DNA of 64,000 nucleotides from Aequorivita iocasae (GCF_016757735.1 NZ_CP068439.1:1612001-1676000), one strand, 5' to 3'. Positions 42,300-51,706 are shown, counted from the first letter of the stretch. The notes: generated from the letters alone by a model not told the origin. A program made the numbers and translations.

Positions 42300-44120
42300 A
42301 TGTGGAAAGACAGTGAAACCAATATAGACTTGTTAGATTTTGAGTACTTAATAAGTATGACAAAAGATATAATTGAAAATGATGAGCTCACCCCATGCAG
42401 TATTGGAGTTTATGGTGATTGGGGTAGTGGAAAATCTAGTCTAGCGGAAATGGCTTTAAAAGAACTATCTACTGAAGAAGGTTTTTTATGTTTAAAATTT
42501 AATGGATGGCTCTTTGAAGGATATGAAGATGCAAAAACAGCTTTAATTGGGAGTATTCTAGATAAGATAAAAGAAAATAGAACTCCAAAAGGTGAGGCAT
42601 TAGAAGCTCTTAACCGCTTGTATAAAAGTATAGATTTTTTCAAAGTTGCAAGCAAGGGGGTAAAATATGGAGCTGACTTTATGTTAACTGGGGGAATTGG
42701 GACAATTGCAGATTTAACAATGCAATCTGTTTTGGCTAAAGCTAAAGGAACTACTATTAAAGACAGTATTTCTGAGGAACAAATAAATAAATCTATGGAG
42801 GCTTTATTTAAAAACTCAGAAATAAGGGACAACTTAAAGTCATTTCAAGATGATTTTAAGGATTTGTTAAAAAAAACAAAAATTAAAAAACTAGTAGTTT
42901 TTATAGATGAACTAGATAGATGTAATCATGACACTATATTGGAGACATTAGAAGCAATTAGACTCTTTCTTTTCGCGCCCGGCACATCATTTATTTTAGG
43001 TGCAGATGAAAGACAAGTAATGTATGCAGTTAGAAAAAGATTTCCTGAAATTGAAGGTAATCATATAGATATTGGGAAAGAATATCTGGAAAAAATGATA
43101 CAATACCCAATTAAAATACCTCAATTAGGAATTAAAGAGGTTGAATATTATATTACTTGCTTACTCTTTAAAAATGCTTTTAAGCTTAAATTTGAAAAAT
43201 TCATTGAGTTTGTGAGAAATGAAAAAACAAAAGACTTCATTAATTTCGAAATAAAATATGAGGTAATTGCTGAAAAATTTCCTGATTTAGACCAAGAAGT
43301 TTTGCGCGAGACTATATCCCTGAGCAAACAACTTTCTTCAGTATTAGCGACTAGCCTAAAGGGAAATCCAAGACATTGTAAAAGATTCTTAAACTCTCTT
43401 TCAATGAGGCTAAAAATGGCATCTTTTAAAGGTGTTTCTTTAGACAAAAAAGTCTTAGCGAAAATTATGCTTATTGAATATTTTAAAGATTCTCTTTACA
43501 AACAGCTAAGCAATCTACAATCTGACGAAAATGGGAAACCTACAGAATTAGCACTTTTAGAAAAAGGTGATTGGGATGATGTTAAAAGTCTAAAAGTTTG
43601 GAAAGATGATACGTGGGTTTTGAATTGGTTAAAATTAGAACCTGCACTGTCTGAGGTTGACTTACAACCTTATTTTTATTTTACAAGAGAAAGCCTACAA
43701 AGAACTCAGAATACTTCTTCAGCAAGTTTAAGTCATGAAGCTAATTCTATTTTAAAAAGTTTGCAGTCTAAATCAGATATTGAACTCACAACTGCTATAA
43801 AAAAATCCCAAAATATTAGCGAATTTGAAGCACAAGAGATTTTAAAGGAACTCATAAATCAAATTCAAATATCTACTAAAATTGAAAATCCATTATTTAA
43901 GTCATTTATAGAATGGGGAGCCACTAGAGCATCCCTATACCCAGATGTAATAATTACCTTAAATAGCCTACCTGTAAGTAAAGTAGAAAAGGCATTTATT
44001 CCTAGAATTGTTGATTTTTTCAAAAAAATTGATAAAATTATTGAAGTAAAAGAATTGACAGATAGATGGATAAAAGAAAAATCAAGCTTGGAAAAAGTAA
44101 TTAAAGCAGAACTAAAGTAA
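42300..44120 (+). CDS. qatA: QatA, KAP-family P-loop NTPase
   Basis: 606 residues from ATG 42300 (MWKDSETNIDLLDFEYL is the usual N-terminus of KAP NTPases; an in-frame TTG at 42231 is less likely). Walker A is GDWGSGKSS (~38-46) and Walker B VVFIDELDR (~200-208), with the KAP-typical insertion between them and FILGADERQVMYAV after. No membrane segments are clear. In the Qat anti-phage system (QatABCD) this ATPase acts with QatB, the QueC-like QatC and the TatD-like QatD; mechanism not established. First gene of a four-gene cluster whose members are one base apart or overlap. Confidence 0.88.
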   Translation: MWKDSETNIDLLDFEYLISMTKDIIENDELTPCSIGVYGDWGSGKSSLAEMALKELSTEEGFLCLKFNGWLFEGYEDAKTALIGSILDKIKENRTPKGEALEALNRLYKSIDFFKVASKGVKYGADFMLTGGIGTIADLTMQSVLAKAKGTTIKDSISEEQINKSMEALFKNSEIRDNLKSFQDDFKDLLKKTKIKKLVVFIDELDRCNHDTILETLEAIRLFLFAPGTSFILGADERQVMYAVRKRFPEIEGNHIDIGKEYLEKMIQYPIKIPQLGIKEVEYYITCLLFKNAFKLKFEKFIEFVRNEKTKDFINFEIKYEVIAEKFPDLDQEVLRETISLSKQLSSVLATSLKGNPRHCKRFLNSLSMRLKMASFKGVSLDKKVLAKIMLIEYFKDSLYKQLSNLQSDENGKPTELALLEKGDWDDVKSLKVWKDDTWVLNWLKLEPALSEVDLQPYFYFTRESLQRTQNTSSASLSHEANSILKSLQSKSDIELTTAIKKSQNISEFEAQEILKELINQIQISTKIENPLFKSFIEWGATRASLYPDVIITLNSLPVSKVEKAFIPRIVDFFKKIDKIIEVKELTDRWIKEKSSLEKVIKAELK

Positions 44121-44121
44121 T

Positions 44122-44949
44122 ATGGGGACATCAAGTATATACGGAGGACCAACAAATAGTAACCCAAAAGATAATCCACTTTTGCCAGATGATTTTGTTT
44201 TTGATGAAGGAAATAGTAATGAAGGAGAAAGTGAAAAGGAAACAGATGAAAAGGAAACTATTAGTAAAGAACCCCAGCAAATAAATGAAGTAAGCTGGAA
44301 GGATGCAAAGACGTATATGTCAAAATTAGCTTCGGGTCAATATACAAATAAAGGTAAGGCTGTATCTAATCAAATCAAGGCATATGGGGGCGCTAAAGCT
44401 GCCTCTAAAACTGCTAGAGCTGGAATAAATACGGTTATAAAGCTAGGAAATTTCTCAAGCTCATCACCAACATCTACTTTTAGAACAGTACTAGAAGAGT
44501 ACAAAATTGACTATAAGGATAAATCAGCTCGTGAAGTTTTAAATGAATTGACAAATTTAATAGCTCCAGTGCCTATAACAAAGGATGATTCAATTGCTCG
44601 GAAGGCACTTATTGTTACAATGGAATATATATACGAAATGTTTGATGAAGAAAATTTAGATTATGATTCTATAGATGGAAATTCATTGAATCTAATGATC
44701 CCGAAATTTATTGAAAATTATATTTATGAAAGAATAATTAATGATTTGGGAAGTAGAATCGAATCGAATAGTGAAAGCTCAAGCAAGGCAATGGATACTG
44801 AAAATGAATTAAAAGAGTATATAAATGCTAAAGTTGACATTGCATTTAAAGGGAAGGATTTCACAAAAATAAACTTTAATGATAAAAGCACTAAAAATGA
44901 AGTTGAAAGCTTATTCAACCAATGTTACACCCTAATGGAAGAACAATGA
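44122..44949 (+). CDS. qatB: QatB-like protein
   Basis: 275 residues. The start is MGTSSIYGGP, one base after the QatA stop. Residues ~5-55 are low-complexity and acidic (Asn/Pro/Glu-rich); ~55-120 are basic and Ala/Lys-rich (KAVSNQIKAYGGAKAASKTA), and the rest is helical. Identified as QatB by its fixed position between the KAP ATPase and the QueC-like gene and by the MGTSxxYGGP start; no enzymatic motif is seen. Its stop overlaps the QatC start as ATGA. Confidence 0.82.
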   Translation: MGTSSIYGGPTNSNPKDNPLLPDDFVFDEGNSNEGESEKETDEKETISKEPQQINEVSWKDAKTYMSKLASGQYTNKGKAVSNQIKAYGGAKAASKTARAGINTVIKLGNFSSSSPTSTFRTVLEEYKIDYKDKSAREVLNELTNLIAPVPITKDDSIARKALIVTMEYIYEMFDEENLDYDSIDGNSLNLMIPKFIENYIYERIINDLGSRIESNSESSSKAMDTENELKEYINAKVDIAFKGKDFTKINFNDKSTKNEVESLFNQCYTLMEEQ

Positions 44950-46244
44950 ATATAATTGTATGTAAATTAAATAAAGAAGATACTTTTAAACTAGATACAG
45001 CTTCTCAAGTATTGGATTTTACGAATAAAAAAGAATACCACCATACATTCTTTAAATCATTGAGAAGGTTATATAAAATGCCTACGCCATTTCAAGAAGA
45101 AGCCCTGGATTTATTATATATATCTATTGTAGTTTATTTTGCGGATAGAAAAGTTTTACGTGAAAACACTTATGATGGTTGGACAAGAGACTTTAAGTTG
45201 TACATACCTGTATTAAATTTAGATAAATGGACAACTAATAAAGAACATTTAGAACAATTGGTCTCTTTTTTAAGCGGTGATAATTGGAGTTTTGAGTTTA
45301 GAAAACGTGAATTAAATAAAGTAGAAAAGAATGTTAAAAATAAGATTGGTAGTTGGTATTTAGGTAACAAGTTTACTCCTGATGAATTCTGTATGCTATC
45401 TGGGGGATTAGATTCATTTATTGGTGCAATTGATTTATTAAGCGTCAAGAAAAATATTGCCTTTGTAGGCCTTTATGGTGGAGGTAAAGGCGTAAAGCCA
45501 TATCAAGACAAAATAGACGAAATTTTACAAAAAGAATTTTCCATTGACAAAGACTACTTTTTTAACTTTAATGCCACACCTATAAATGGAAGTGAAATTA
45601 CTACACGCACACGTTCTTTTCTCTTTTTTACACACGCAATAATTTTAGCTTCGTGCTTAAACAAAAAGACAAACTTATATATTCCTGAAAATGGATTGAT
45701 ATCATTGAATATTCCTTTAACAAACACAAGACTGGGTAGCAGTAGCACTAGAACTACTCATCCATATTATATAAAAATGCTTCAAAGTCTTCTCGATAAT
45801 ATGAATATTAAAGTTCAATTGAAAAACCCTTATCAATTTAAAACTAAAGGCGAAATGATATTGAATTGTAAAAACCCACAACTCATCAAAAAAGAATACT
45901 CTCAAACAATGTCTTGTTCGCATCCAGATCAAGTGAGGTATGATAAAAGTACCAAACCTCTTCACTGTGGTAAATGTTTGCCTTGCTCTATAAGAAGAGC
46001 TTCTATTATCAGAGCATATAATAAAGATGTTGGTGAGTATTCTGACCCTAACTTTGAGAAACCAAAAGCAAATAAAGAATTACTCTCTTTTAAATTAGGT
46101 CTACTTGACTTTGAAAAAAACAAGAATAATCCTTTAATAATACAAGTTGCAGGTCCAATTGAAAAGGATTTTGAAAATTATGATCAAGTATATAAAAGGG
46201 GTATGGATGAATTAAAAGTCCTAATAGATACTATAGATGGGTAA
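44946..46244 (+). CDS. qatC: QatC, QueC-like PP-loop protein
   Basis: 432 residues from ATG 44946, which overlaps the QatB stop by four bases. The PP-loop ATP-pyrophosphatase motif LSGGLDSF is at ~151-158. A zinc site is formed by CSHPD and HCGKCLPCSIRR (~325-350), as in QueC (7-cyano-7-deazaguanine synthase). The N-terminal ~140 residues are absent from housekeeping QueC. The relationship suggests modification of a base or protein with a deazaguanine-like or other adenylate-activated group during defence; this is inferred. Confidence 0.88.
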   Translation: MNIIVCKLNKEDTFKLDTASQVLDFTNKKEYHHTFFKSLRRLYKMPTPFQEEALDLLYISIVVYFADRKVLRENTYDGWTRDFKLYIPVLNLDKWTTNKEHLEQLVSFLSGDNWSFEFRKRELNKVEKNVKNKIGSWYLGNKFTPDEFCMLSGGLDSFIGAIDLLSVKKNIAFVGLYGGGKGVKPYQDKIDEILQKEFSIDKDYFFNFNATPINGSEITTRTRSFLFFTHAIILASCLNKKTNLYIPENGLISLNIPLTNTRLGSSSTRTTHPYYIKMLQSLLDNMNIKVQLKNPYQFKTKGEMILNCKNPQLIKKEYSQTMSCSHPDQVRYDKSTKPLHCGKCLPCSIRRASIIRAYNKDVGEYSDPNFEKPKANKELLSFKLGLLDFEKNKNNPLIIQVAGPIEKDFENYDQVYKRGMDELKVLIDTIDG

Positions 46245-46977
46245 ACCTTTACACGATACACATTTTCATTTAGATTTATTCAATGATGAAATTTTATCTA
46301 TTGCAAATAAAATTGAAAAAGAAAAAATATATACAATTGCTGTCACTAATTTACCACCTTTATATACTGAAATAATTAAAAAACTGAAAGATAATTATAA
46401 TTACATAAGACCAGCACTAGGTTTTCACCCAGAATTAATTGGCAAATATCATACCTTAATACCAAAGATGTGGGAGTTATTACCTCACGTCAAATATATT
46501 GGAGAAGTTGGTTTAGACTATAAAGTTGGGAATGATTTTAAAACTAAACAAGTAAGGTTTTTTGAAAACTTAATTGAAAAATGTGATAATCAAGGAGGTA
46601 AAATACTTACAATACACTCAAGAAGAAGCGCAGATGACGTCATTTCAATAATCGGCAGAAATTTTAATAGTAAATATATTCTACATTGGTATTCTGGAAG
46701 TATTAAAACATTAAAAAAAGCTGTTGAAAATGGAGCCTATTTTTCAGTCAACTACTCTATGACTAAATCAGACTCAGGAAAAAAAATAATTGCACAAATT
46801 CCCATGGATAGGTTGCTTCTGGAATCTGATGGTCCATTTATTAAGTTCAATAAAGATGTTTTTACTCCTTTACATAATAAGCATACAGTAGTTATTTTGT
46901 CCAAAGCACTTAATATTTCCCTAGAGCAAACTAATACTCTTCTGTTCAATAACTTTAGATCTTTAATTACTTTATAA
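46237..46977 (+). CDS. qatD: QatD, TatD-like metal-dependent nuclease
   Basis: 246 residues; overlaps QatC by 8 bp. TatD signatures: HFHLD with His9 and His11, GEVGLDYK (~89-96) with the bridging Glu, ILTIHSRRS with a metal His, LHWYSG, and LLLESDGPF with the catalytic Asp. TatD proteins are divalent-metal DNases; here it is the last member of the Qat cluster. The codon use and AT content match QatA-C, indicating transfer as one unit. Confidence 0.88.
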   Translation: MGKPLHDTHFHLDLFNDEILSIANKIEKEKIYTIAVTNLPPLYTEIIKKLKDNYNYIRPALGFHPELIGKYHTLIPKMWELLPHVKYIGEVGLDYKVGNDFKTKQVRFFENLIEKCDNQGGKILTIHSRRSADDVISIIGRNFNSKYILHWYSGSIKTLKKAVENGAYFSVNYSMTKSDSGKKIIAQIPMDRLLLESDGPFIKFNKDVFTPLHNKHTVVILSKALNISLEQTNTLLFNNFRSLITL

Positions 46978-47092
46978 TTTAACTTATAAATTCAGCTAAT
47001 AAAAGAAGTTATTTCCCTTACGCTCTTTTTAAAAATGTGATAATTTAACACAGCGGGAAATGCCTTTCAGTACTTCTGAAACTGCCAAAAAC

Positions 47093-47150
47093 TTTATATT
47101 TGGTATTCTCCCCAATTTAAAAACCCGCTCTTGCGGTTTTCTGTAATGGG
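47093..47150 (+). repeat. ~60-bp hairpin element, copy 1
   Basis: TTTATATTTGGTATTCTCCC, AATTTAAAAACCCGCTCTTG, then CGGTTTTCTGTAATGGG. First of six related copies in the window. Confidence 0.75.
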
Positions 47151-47160
47151 TAGGTTTTTT

Positions 47161-47202
47161 AATGAACAATGAACAATGAGCAATGAACAATTAGCAATTA
47201 GA
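47161..47202. repeat. Heptamer array, AATGAAC type
   Basis: AATGAAC twice, AATGAGC, AATGAAC, AATTAGC, AATTAGA in exact 7-bp phase. Confidence 0.85.
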
Positions 47203-47520
47203 ATGTTGAATTGTTTAATTGTGGAAGCGTTTAATCGTTTAAATGTTGGACTCTATGTACAGCTTAAAGCCTAAAGCCATATAACAGCAAATGTTAAAAT
47301 TTTAACGACAATAAGTTAAAACAGCAACTATTTTTAATATATTTGAACAACAGCTTTTAGCTAGAATTTTCTCCCCAGAAAAAAGAAACCGTTGGCGGCA
47401 GTGGCCTTGGCGGTTTTGGTTTGTAAATAATTTAATATTAAATAAATTAGTAATGACATGTGCGGGATAAACGCAATAATCCTTTTGTTTATAAACATGT
47501 TGGCTGCAAGCAAATAAAAA

Positions 47521-47604
47521 ATGACAAATAAAACTATTGCTAATTTTTTTATAATTATCTCGGTAGCAATTGTTGCTATATTTCTTATTCGTAACCCTTA
47601 TTAG
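47521..47604 (+). CDS. Possible small membrane peptide, 27 aa
   Basis: ATG-TAG frame encoding MTNKTIANFFIIISVAIVAI then FLIRNPY, a single hydrophobic helix with polar ends. It sits between hairpin elements 1 and 2, like a cassette of its own. Toxin-like peptides and small membrane proteins look like this; coding status is uncertain. Confidence 0.35.
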   Translation: MTNKTIANFFIIISVAIVAIFLIRNPY

Positions 47605-47620
47605 ACTTTGGAGCCGCTAA

Positions 47621-47676
47621 AATATTTATACTTGGTATTCCTGGCTAATTAAACCCCGTTACGGTTTTCCGTAATA
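47621..47676 (+). repeat. ~60-bp hairpin element, copy 2
   Basis: TATACTTGGTATTCCTGGC, TAATTAAACCCC, then GTTACGGTTTTCCGTAAT, whose TTACGG-tttt-CCGTAA core is a perfect hairpin. Confidence 0.75.
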
Positions 47677-47732
47677 AAGACATACAGACTTGACTTATAT
47701 TTACATTTTGGCGGTAATTTGAAAACAGAAAA

Positions 47733-49745
47733 TTGAAAAAAATTGATTTCCATATTCACACAGTTCCATCTATCAGCGATAGACACTTTGATTTTGACTT
47801 AGAATCATTGAAAGAATATGTTGAATTACTAGAAATTGACTGTATCGCTATTACGAATCATAACTTATTTGATAAAAACCAATATGACCAAATAACTAAT
47901 GAACTAGCAGCAAAAGTATTCCCAGGAATAGAAATCGACCTAGAAGGTGGTCATTTGTTGTTAATATCAGAAAATGAAAACGTAGATGATTTTGCGGCAA
48001 AAGCACAGAAAGTAAGTGAACTGAATACTTCACCTAGTGATGACATTAGCTATGATGAATTAATTGAAATTTATGGCGAATTGAACAATTACCTGCTAAT
48101 TCCTCACTATGACAAAAAGCCTAACATAAAACCTACCACTTTAGAAAAACTTGGAGAAAACATTTTTGTAGGTGAAGTAGCAAGTCTCAGAAAATTTAAG
48201 AGTTGTCTTAAGGAACTAGATAAATTAACACCTGTCATCTTCAGCGATTGCAGATTTATTGAGAATATGCCTTCTTATCCAACCAGACAAACATATTTAG
48301 ATGTAGAAGAAATATCTTTAAATGCTATAAAAGGTTGCTTGTACGACAAAGACAAAGTCTTTTTATCTAAAGAAGAAGGAAATGATTTCTTCCAAGCTAC
48401 TGATGATGGAGTGATGCTATCGACTGGATTAAATGTAATTGTTGGTGGACGTTCATCTGGAAAGACTTATACATTAGATAAAATCTGTGACAATTTTGAT
48501 AATGTCAAATATTTAAGACAATTTTCTTTACTTCAAAATGACAAAGAAAATTTCAAAAAATTAGTAACCACAAGACATAGCCTAATCACAGAAAATTATC
48601 TTAAGGAATTTAAGGATGTAGTCTATGAAATAAATGATATTGACTTAAAGGATAATGAGATTTCTCTTGAGAAATACTTGGCATCATTAAAGAAATTTGC
48701 TTCTGAAAGTGATAATCTTGATGCTTTTTCAAAATGTGCCCTATACAATGAAACCAAGTTCATACCTGATAATTTAGATAATTTAAAAAAACTAATTTCT
48801 GCAACTGAGAGCTTAATCGAAACAAATGAATACAAGGATGTTGTAAATAAACATATCACAGATAACATCCTCAAAAATTTGATTGTAGAGTTAATTAATA
48901 AACATAATAAAATTCATGAGAGGAATCTAAAAAAGGATTGGTGCAATAATCTCATTGAATCAATTAAGGATAGTTTGAAATTTCGGTCAACAACAACTAC
49001 GGTTGAGGAAATAGATTTTGACAAAATACAATTTGAAAAAATTAAAGTACAAAAGTTCAAACAGCTAGTAAAATCTATTCAAACAGAAAAAGTTATTGAC
49101 AGTAAAGAAATAAGAGGTTTTAAAGTCTTAGCCAAAACGAAAAAATATACTGGAGCAAGCCAACTAAAAAATAAAAGTAAAAGCAAGCTCAGTTTTAGTA
49201 AAGCGTTTAATAATTACGAAAACCCATATAAGTTTTTGATATCCTTGAAAAATGTAGGAATTGAAGAAACAGAGTTCTATAAATACTTTGTTGATATTGA
49301 CTACAGAACATTAAATAAACACGGTTATGAAGTATCTGGTGGTGAGCGTTCCGAATTTAATTTGTTACACGAAATAAGTGATGCTTTAAAGCACGATTTA
49401 TTATTAATTGATGAGCCAGAATCATCATTTGACAACATTTTTTTAAAAAATGAAGTGAACGAATTAATCAAGGAAATAGCAAAAGAAATACCTGTCATTG
49501 TGGTTACTCACAATAGCACCATAGGAGCTTCTATAAATCCAAACCAAATAGTCTTTACTCAAAAGATTGTGAATCAACACAATGTTGAATATAAAGTGTT
49601 TTTTGGCCATCCAACAAGTAAAACACTAAAGAATGCAAATGGAGAGGAAATTAAAAATTTAGATGTGTTGCTAAATTGCTTGGAAGCGGGTGAAGATGCA
49701 TATAATGAACGAAACAAAAAGAGTTATGAAATACTTAAAGATTGA
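47733..49745 (+). CDS. PHP-domain phosphoesterase fused to SMC/ABC-type ATPase (defence candidate)
   Basis: 670 residues; start appears to be TTG 47733, as IDFHIHT follows at once. The N-terminal PHP domain has His7/His9 in DFHIHT, CIAITNHN (~45) and IPHYDKKP, giving a likely metallo-phosphoesterase or nuclease. The ATPase follows: Walker A GGRSSGKTYT (~238-246), a coiled helical region (~260-520), ABC signature SGGERSE (~536-542), Walker B LLLIDEPESS (~556-565) and H-loop VVTHNST (~590). The combination resembles PHP-ATPase anti-phage proteins such as Ppl, though assignment to that family is not proven. A small gene overlaps its end, and the Qat operon lies just upstream. Confidence 0.82.
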   Translation: MKKIDFHIHTVPSISDRHFDFDLESLKEYVELLEIDCIAITNHNLFDKNQYDQITNELAAKVFPGIEIDLEGGHLLLISENENVDDFAAKAQKVSELNTSPSDDISYDELIEIYGELNNYLLIPHYDKKPNIKPTTLEKLGENIFVGEVASLRKFKSCLKELDKLTPVIFSDCRFIENMPSYPTRQTYLDVEEISLNAIKGCLYDKDKVFLSKEEGNDFFQATDDGVMLSTGLNVIVGGRSSGKTYTLDKICDNFDNVKYLRQFSLLQNDKENFKKLVTTRHSLITENYLKEFKDVVYEINDIDLKDNEISLEKYLASLKKFASESDNLDAFSKCALYNETKFIPDNLDNLKKLISATESLIETNEYKDVVNKHITDNILKNLIVELINKHNKIHERNLKKDWCNNLIESIKDSLKFRSTTTTVEEIDFDKIQFEKIKVQKFKQLVKSIQTEKVIDSKEIRGFKVLAKTKKYTGASQLKNKSKSKLSFSKAFNNYENPYKFLISLKNVGIEETEFYKYFVDIDYRTLNKHGYEVSGGERSEFNLLHEISDALKHDLLLIDEPESSFDNIFLKNEVNELIKEIAKEIPVIVVTHNSTIGASINPNQIVFTQKIVNQHNVEYKVFFGHPTSKTLKNANGEEIKNLDVLLNCLEAGEDAYNERNKKSYEILKD

Positions 49746-50022
49746 AGATAACAAAGCATTTTTTGTCAAAGACGAAGCTCAACCTGACGATTGGACTGAA
49801 ATAGATAAAATTGAAAAAGAGGACTTGTTAAAACTCTTGGACTACGCAACAGAAAATGATTTTGAGATGGATATTTATGACGAGGCAATTTTAGGACATA
49901 AAGCACATCAAATTATATATAAAAGTCTGCACGAGAAACTAAATATATTCCTGGGCAACAAGGACAGATTTAAAGACCAAACTGAAAACATTTATAAAGA
50001 AGAATTGGAGAAATATCAATAA
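49726..50022 (+). CDS. Small acidic partner of the PHP-ATPase
   Basis: 98 residues from ATG 49726, which overlaps the PHP-ATPase by 20 bp; in-frame ATGs at 49690 and 49705 are possible. Composition is acidic and helical (KIEKEDLLKLLDYATENDFE, HKAHQIIYKSLHEKLNIFLG), no known domain. The overlap implies co-translation, so it is probably a regulator, antitoxin-like inhibitor or subunit of the ATPase. Confidence 0.65.
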   Translation: MKYLKIEDNKAFFVKDEAQPDDWTEIDKIEKEDLLKLLDYATENDFEMDIYDEAILGHKAHQIIYKSLHEKLNIFLGNKDRFKDQTENIYKEELEKYQ

Positions 50023-50035
50023 AAGCTACCACCAA

Positions 50036-50150
50036 TAACTAAGCATTCGTGTTGTTTAAACGATCCTATATTAATGCAGTTAAGTGCAGGTATATTATAT
50101 TTATTATCCTCCCGGATTAAAATGCAAGGCTGTTATGGTTTTCCGTAATG
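50036..50150 (+). repeat. Hairpin element copy 3 with attC-like upstream stem
   Basis: TAACT-aa-GCATT (50036-50047) pairs with AATGC-AGTTA (50073-50082), leaving two unpaired bases on one side. The ~60-bp tail follows: TTATTATCCTCCCGGATTAA, then GTTATGGTTTTCCGTAAT. The upstream stem shares ACTAAGCATTCGTGT with copy 4. Confidence 0.65.
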
Positions 50151-50214
50151 TGTGGGTTTGTGTTTGTTTTATCTTTAAAAATTTACAATGTAAGCTTCCC
50201 CTAATTAGAACTGC

Positions 50215-51021
50215 TCATTCTTCTAATACTTCTACAAACTTATTGTTTTTAATTCTCTTGGGGCTAGCCCCAAGAGAATTAAGTTCCGCATATTTTATTG
50301 GTGGGATTTTACCCAGCCCATCGTGTGGGCGGTGATGGTTGTAATCGTGCATCCAGATATGCGTCTGTTCTCTTACTTGGTCTATGTCTTCAAAGATGTA
50401 TTTGTTTAGTACCCCTCTTCTGTAACTCCCATTGAACCTTTCCACGAACGCATTTTGCGTGGGTTTCCCTGGCTGTATATACTTGAACTCGATATCGTGC
50501 ATCATGCTCCATTCTGAGGCGATCTTGGCTATAAATTCAGGACCGTTATCCATCCGAATCTTTTTTGGCTTGCCCTTTTTGTTGATAAGGTGGTTGAGCA
50601 CCCAGACCACGCGGTTGCTCGTCAGGGAGAAGTCGACCTCAATATGGAGTGCCTCTCTGTTAAAATCATCAATTATATTAAATGCCCTAAAGCGTCTTTT
50701 GTTTTCCAGGACGTCTGTTACAAAATCCATACTCCAGGTATGGTTGAGCTCGCTGGGGACCTCCAGGGGTTCTTTTGTTCTGGCAGGCAAGCGTTTTTTC
50801 ACCTTTCTGCGCAAGGGGAGCCCCAGTGCCACATAGACCCTGTGCATACGCTTATGATTCCAGGGTTTTCCCTCTTCGCGTAACCGGTCATAGGCCTTCC
50901 AAAAACCTTCCTCCGAATGTTCCTTTGTCTTTTGCCGCAAGGCCTGTTCTATCTCGCTGTCATCCTTGGGCAATGGCCTATAATAATAGACGCTCTTACT
51001 CATGTTGAGGACACGGCACAC
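50215..51021 (-). CDS. IS3-family transposase OrfB (catalytic part)
   Basis: 268 residues in the annotated frame. The integrase (rve) core has the DDE triad: Asp in [10 protein letters not shown], Asp in [10 protein letters not shown] and Glu in [12 protein letters not shown], with the IS3 pattern [10 protein letters not shown]-like [12 protein letters not shown] after it. The N-terminal HTH_21 motif ([10 protein letters not shown]) is present. Real translation is probably as an OrfAB fusion by -1 frameshift in OrfA, because the frame is open upstream as far as the A-run at 51083-51089. Confidence 0.93.
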   Translation of the reverse strand: MCRVLNMSKSVYYYRPLPKDDSEIEQALRQKTKEHSEEGFWKAYDRLREEGKPWNHKRMHRVYVALGLPLRRKVKKRLPARTKEPLEVPSELNHTWSMDFVTDVLENKRRFRAFNIIDDFNREALHIEVDFSLTSNRVVWVLNHLINKKGKPKKIRMDNGPEFIAKIASEWSMMHDIEFKYIQPGKPTQNAFVERFNGSYRRGVLNKYIFEDIDQVREQTHIWMHDYNHHRPHDGLGKIPPIKYAELNSLGASPKRIKNNKFVEVLEE

Positions 51022-51077
51022 CCTACTGATGCCGTAATGAATAAGTTCCTTGGCAATGGTTCGCTTCCTGCAGGGCC

Positions 51078-51344
51078 TTAGAGCTTTTTTTCGATGATCT
51101 CCTTGGCCATCTGGTGGTCAAGGGCCAAGGTGGCATACATCTGCTTGAGCCTGGCGTTCTCTTCTTCCAGCTCCTTGAGGCGCTTGAGCTCCTTGGAGTT
51201 CATACCGGCATACCTAGAACGCCACTTATAAAAGGTGGCTGGGCTGACGCCGTGCTCACGGCTAATCTCGTCAACACTCTTTCCGTTGTCGAATTCCTTT
51301 AAAATCTTTGCAATCTGTTGCGGTGAAAATTTACTTCGTCTCAT
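51078..51344 (-). CDS. IS3-family transposase OrfA (HTH)
   Basis: 88 residues: HTH ([20 protein letters not shown] then [19 protein letters not shown]) followed by a leucine-zipper-like coiled coil ([19 protein letters not shown]). Its last codons GAA-AAA-AAG contain the A-AAA-AAG slippery heptamer typical of the programmed -1 frameshift of IS3 elements. Alone it would be a DNA-binding regulator of transposition. Confidence 0.93.
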   Translation of the reverse strand: MRRSKFSPQQIAKILKEFDNGKSVDEISREHGVSPATFYKWRSRYAGMNSKELKRLKELEEENARLKQMYATLALDHQMAKEIIEKKL

Positions 51345-51409
51345 AATACTGTTTAAATTTAAGATAATTATTCTACTTTTAAACAGTTCGGTTTTAAGGG
51401 AAGCTTACA

Positions 51410-51694
51410 GCACCTTTCGTTCATAATGATAATATAGAAATAACTTTATATCTCGGAGCAAATAATGTGAATAATATAATGGTCGAAAGAGATAACATCC
51501 AAACAACTTACTTTTCAGATGAATTCGAAGTTTCAGAAATTAATGATGGGAAATTTACAATTATATTCAAAAATTCTGAATTGATTGATGGTAATGACGC
51601 TCACGTAGAATGTCGAATGTACATACCAAATAAACCTTCTTCATTTATTGCAAACATTAGAAATTTAGGAGACAGATACTTCGAAAAGAAATAA
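51410..51694 (+). pseudogene. 5'-truncated hypothetical gene next to the IS
   Basis: The frame is open from the IS boundary: APFVHNDNIEITLYLGANNV, then NNIMVERDNIQTTYFSDEFE and a beta-rich remainder to RYFEKK at 51694. A GTG at 51467 could restart translation to give 75 residues. The N-terminal part and start are missing, evidently replaced by the insertion sequence. The product is not recognised. Confidence 0.7.
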
Positions 51695-51706
51695 TCGACT
51701 AAAAAC

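Larger units (their letters stand above)
46978..47520. repeat. Repeat-bearing gap after the Qat operon
   Basis: No long ORF. Contains hairpin element 1 (47093-47150), an AATGAAC-type heptamer array (47161-47202), a short CTTAAAG-CCTAAAG run near 47266 and an ACATGT ... ACATGT pair at 47457-47502. TTTCAG-tactt-CTGAAA (47065-47081) is a perfect 6-bp hairpin. Confidence 0.6.
50189..51409 (-). mobile_element. IS3-family insertion sequence, 1221 bp
   Basis: Terminal inverted repeats: TGTAAGCTTCCC plus a variable stretch and GAACTG at the left end, matching the reverse complement of the right end (CAGTTC ... GGGAAGCTTACA) over about 25 bp. The tips are TG...CA. It carries orfA and orfB with an A-AAA-AAG slippery site between them. 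No target-site duplication is visible (flanks ...ACAA and GCAC...). It is probably intact, and it truncates the gene to its right. Confidence 0.92.
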
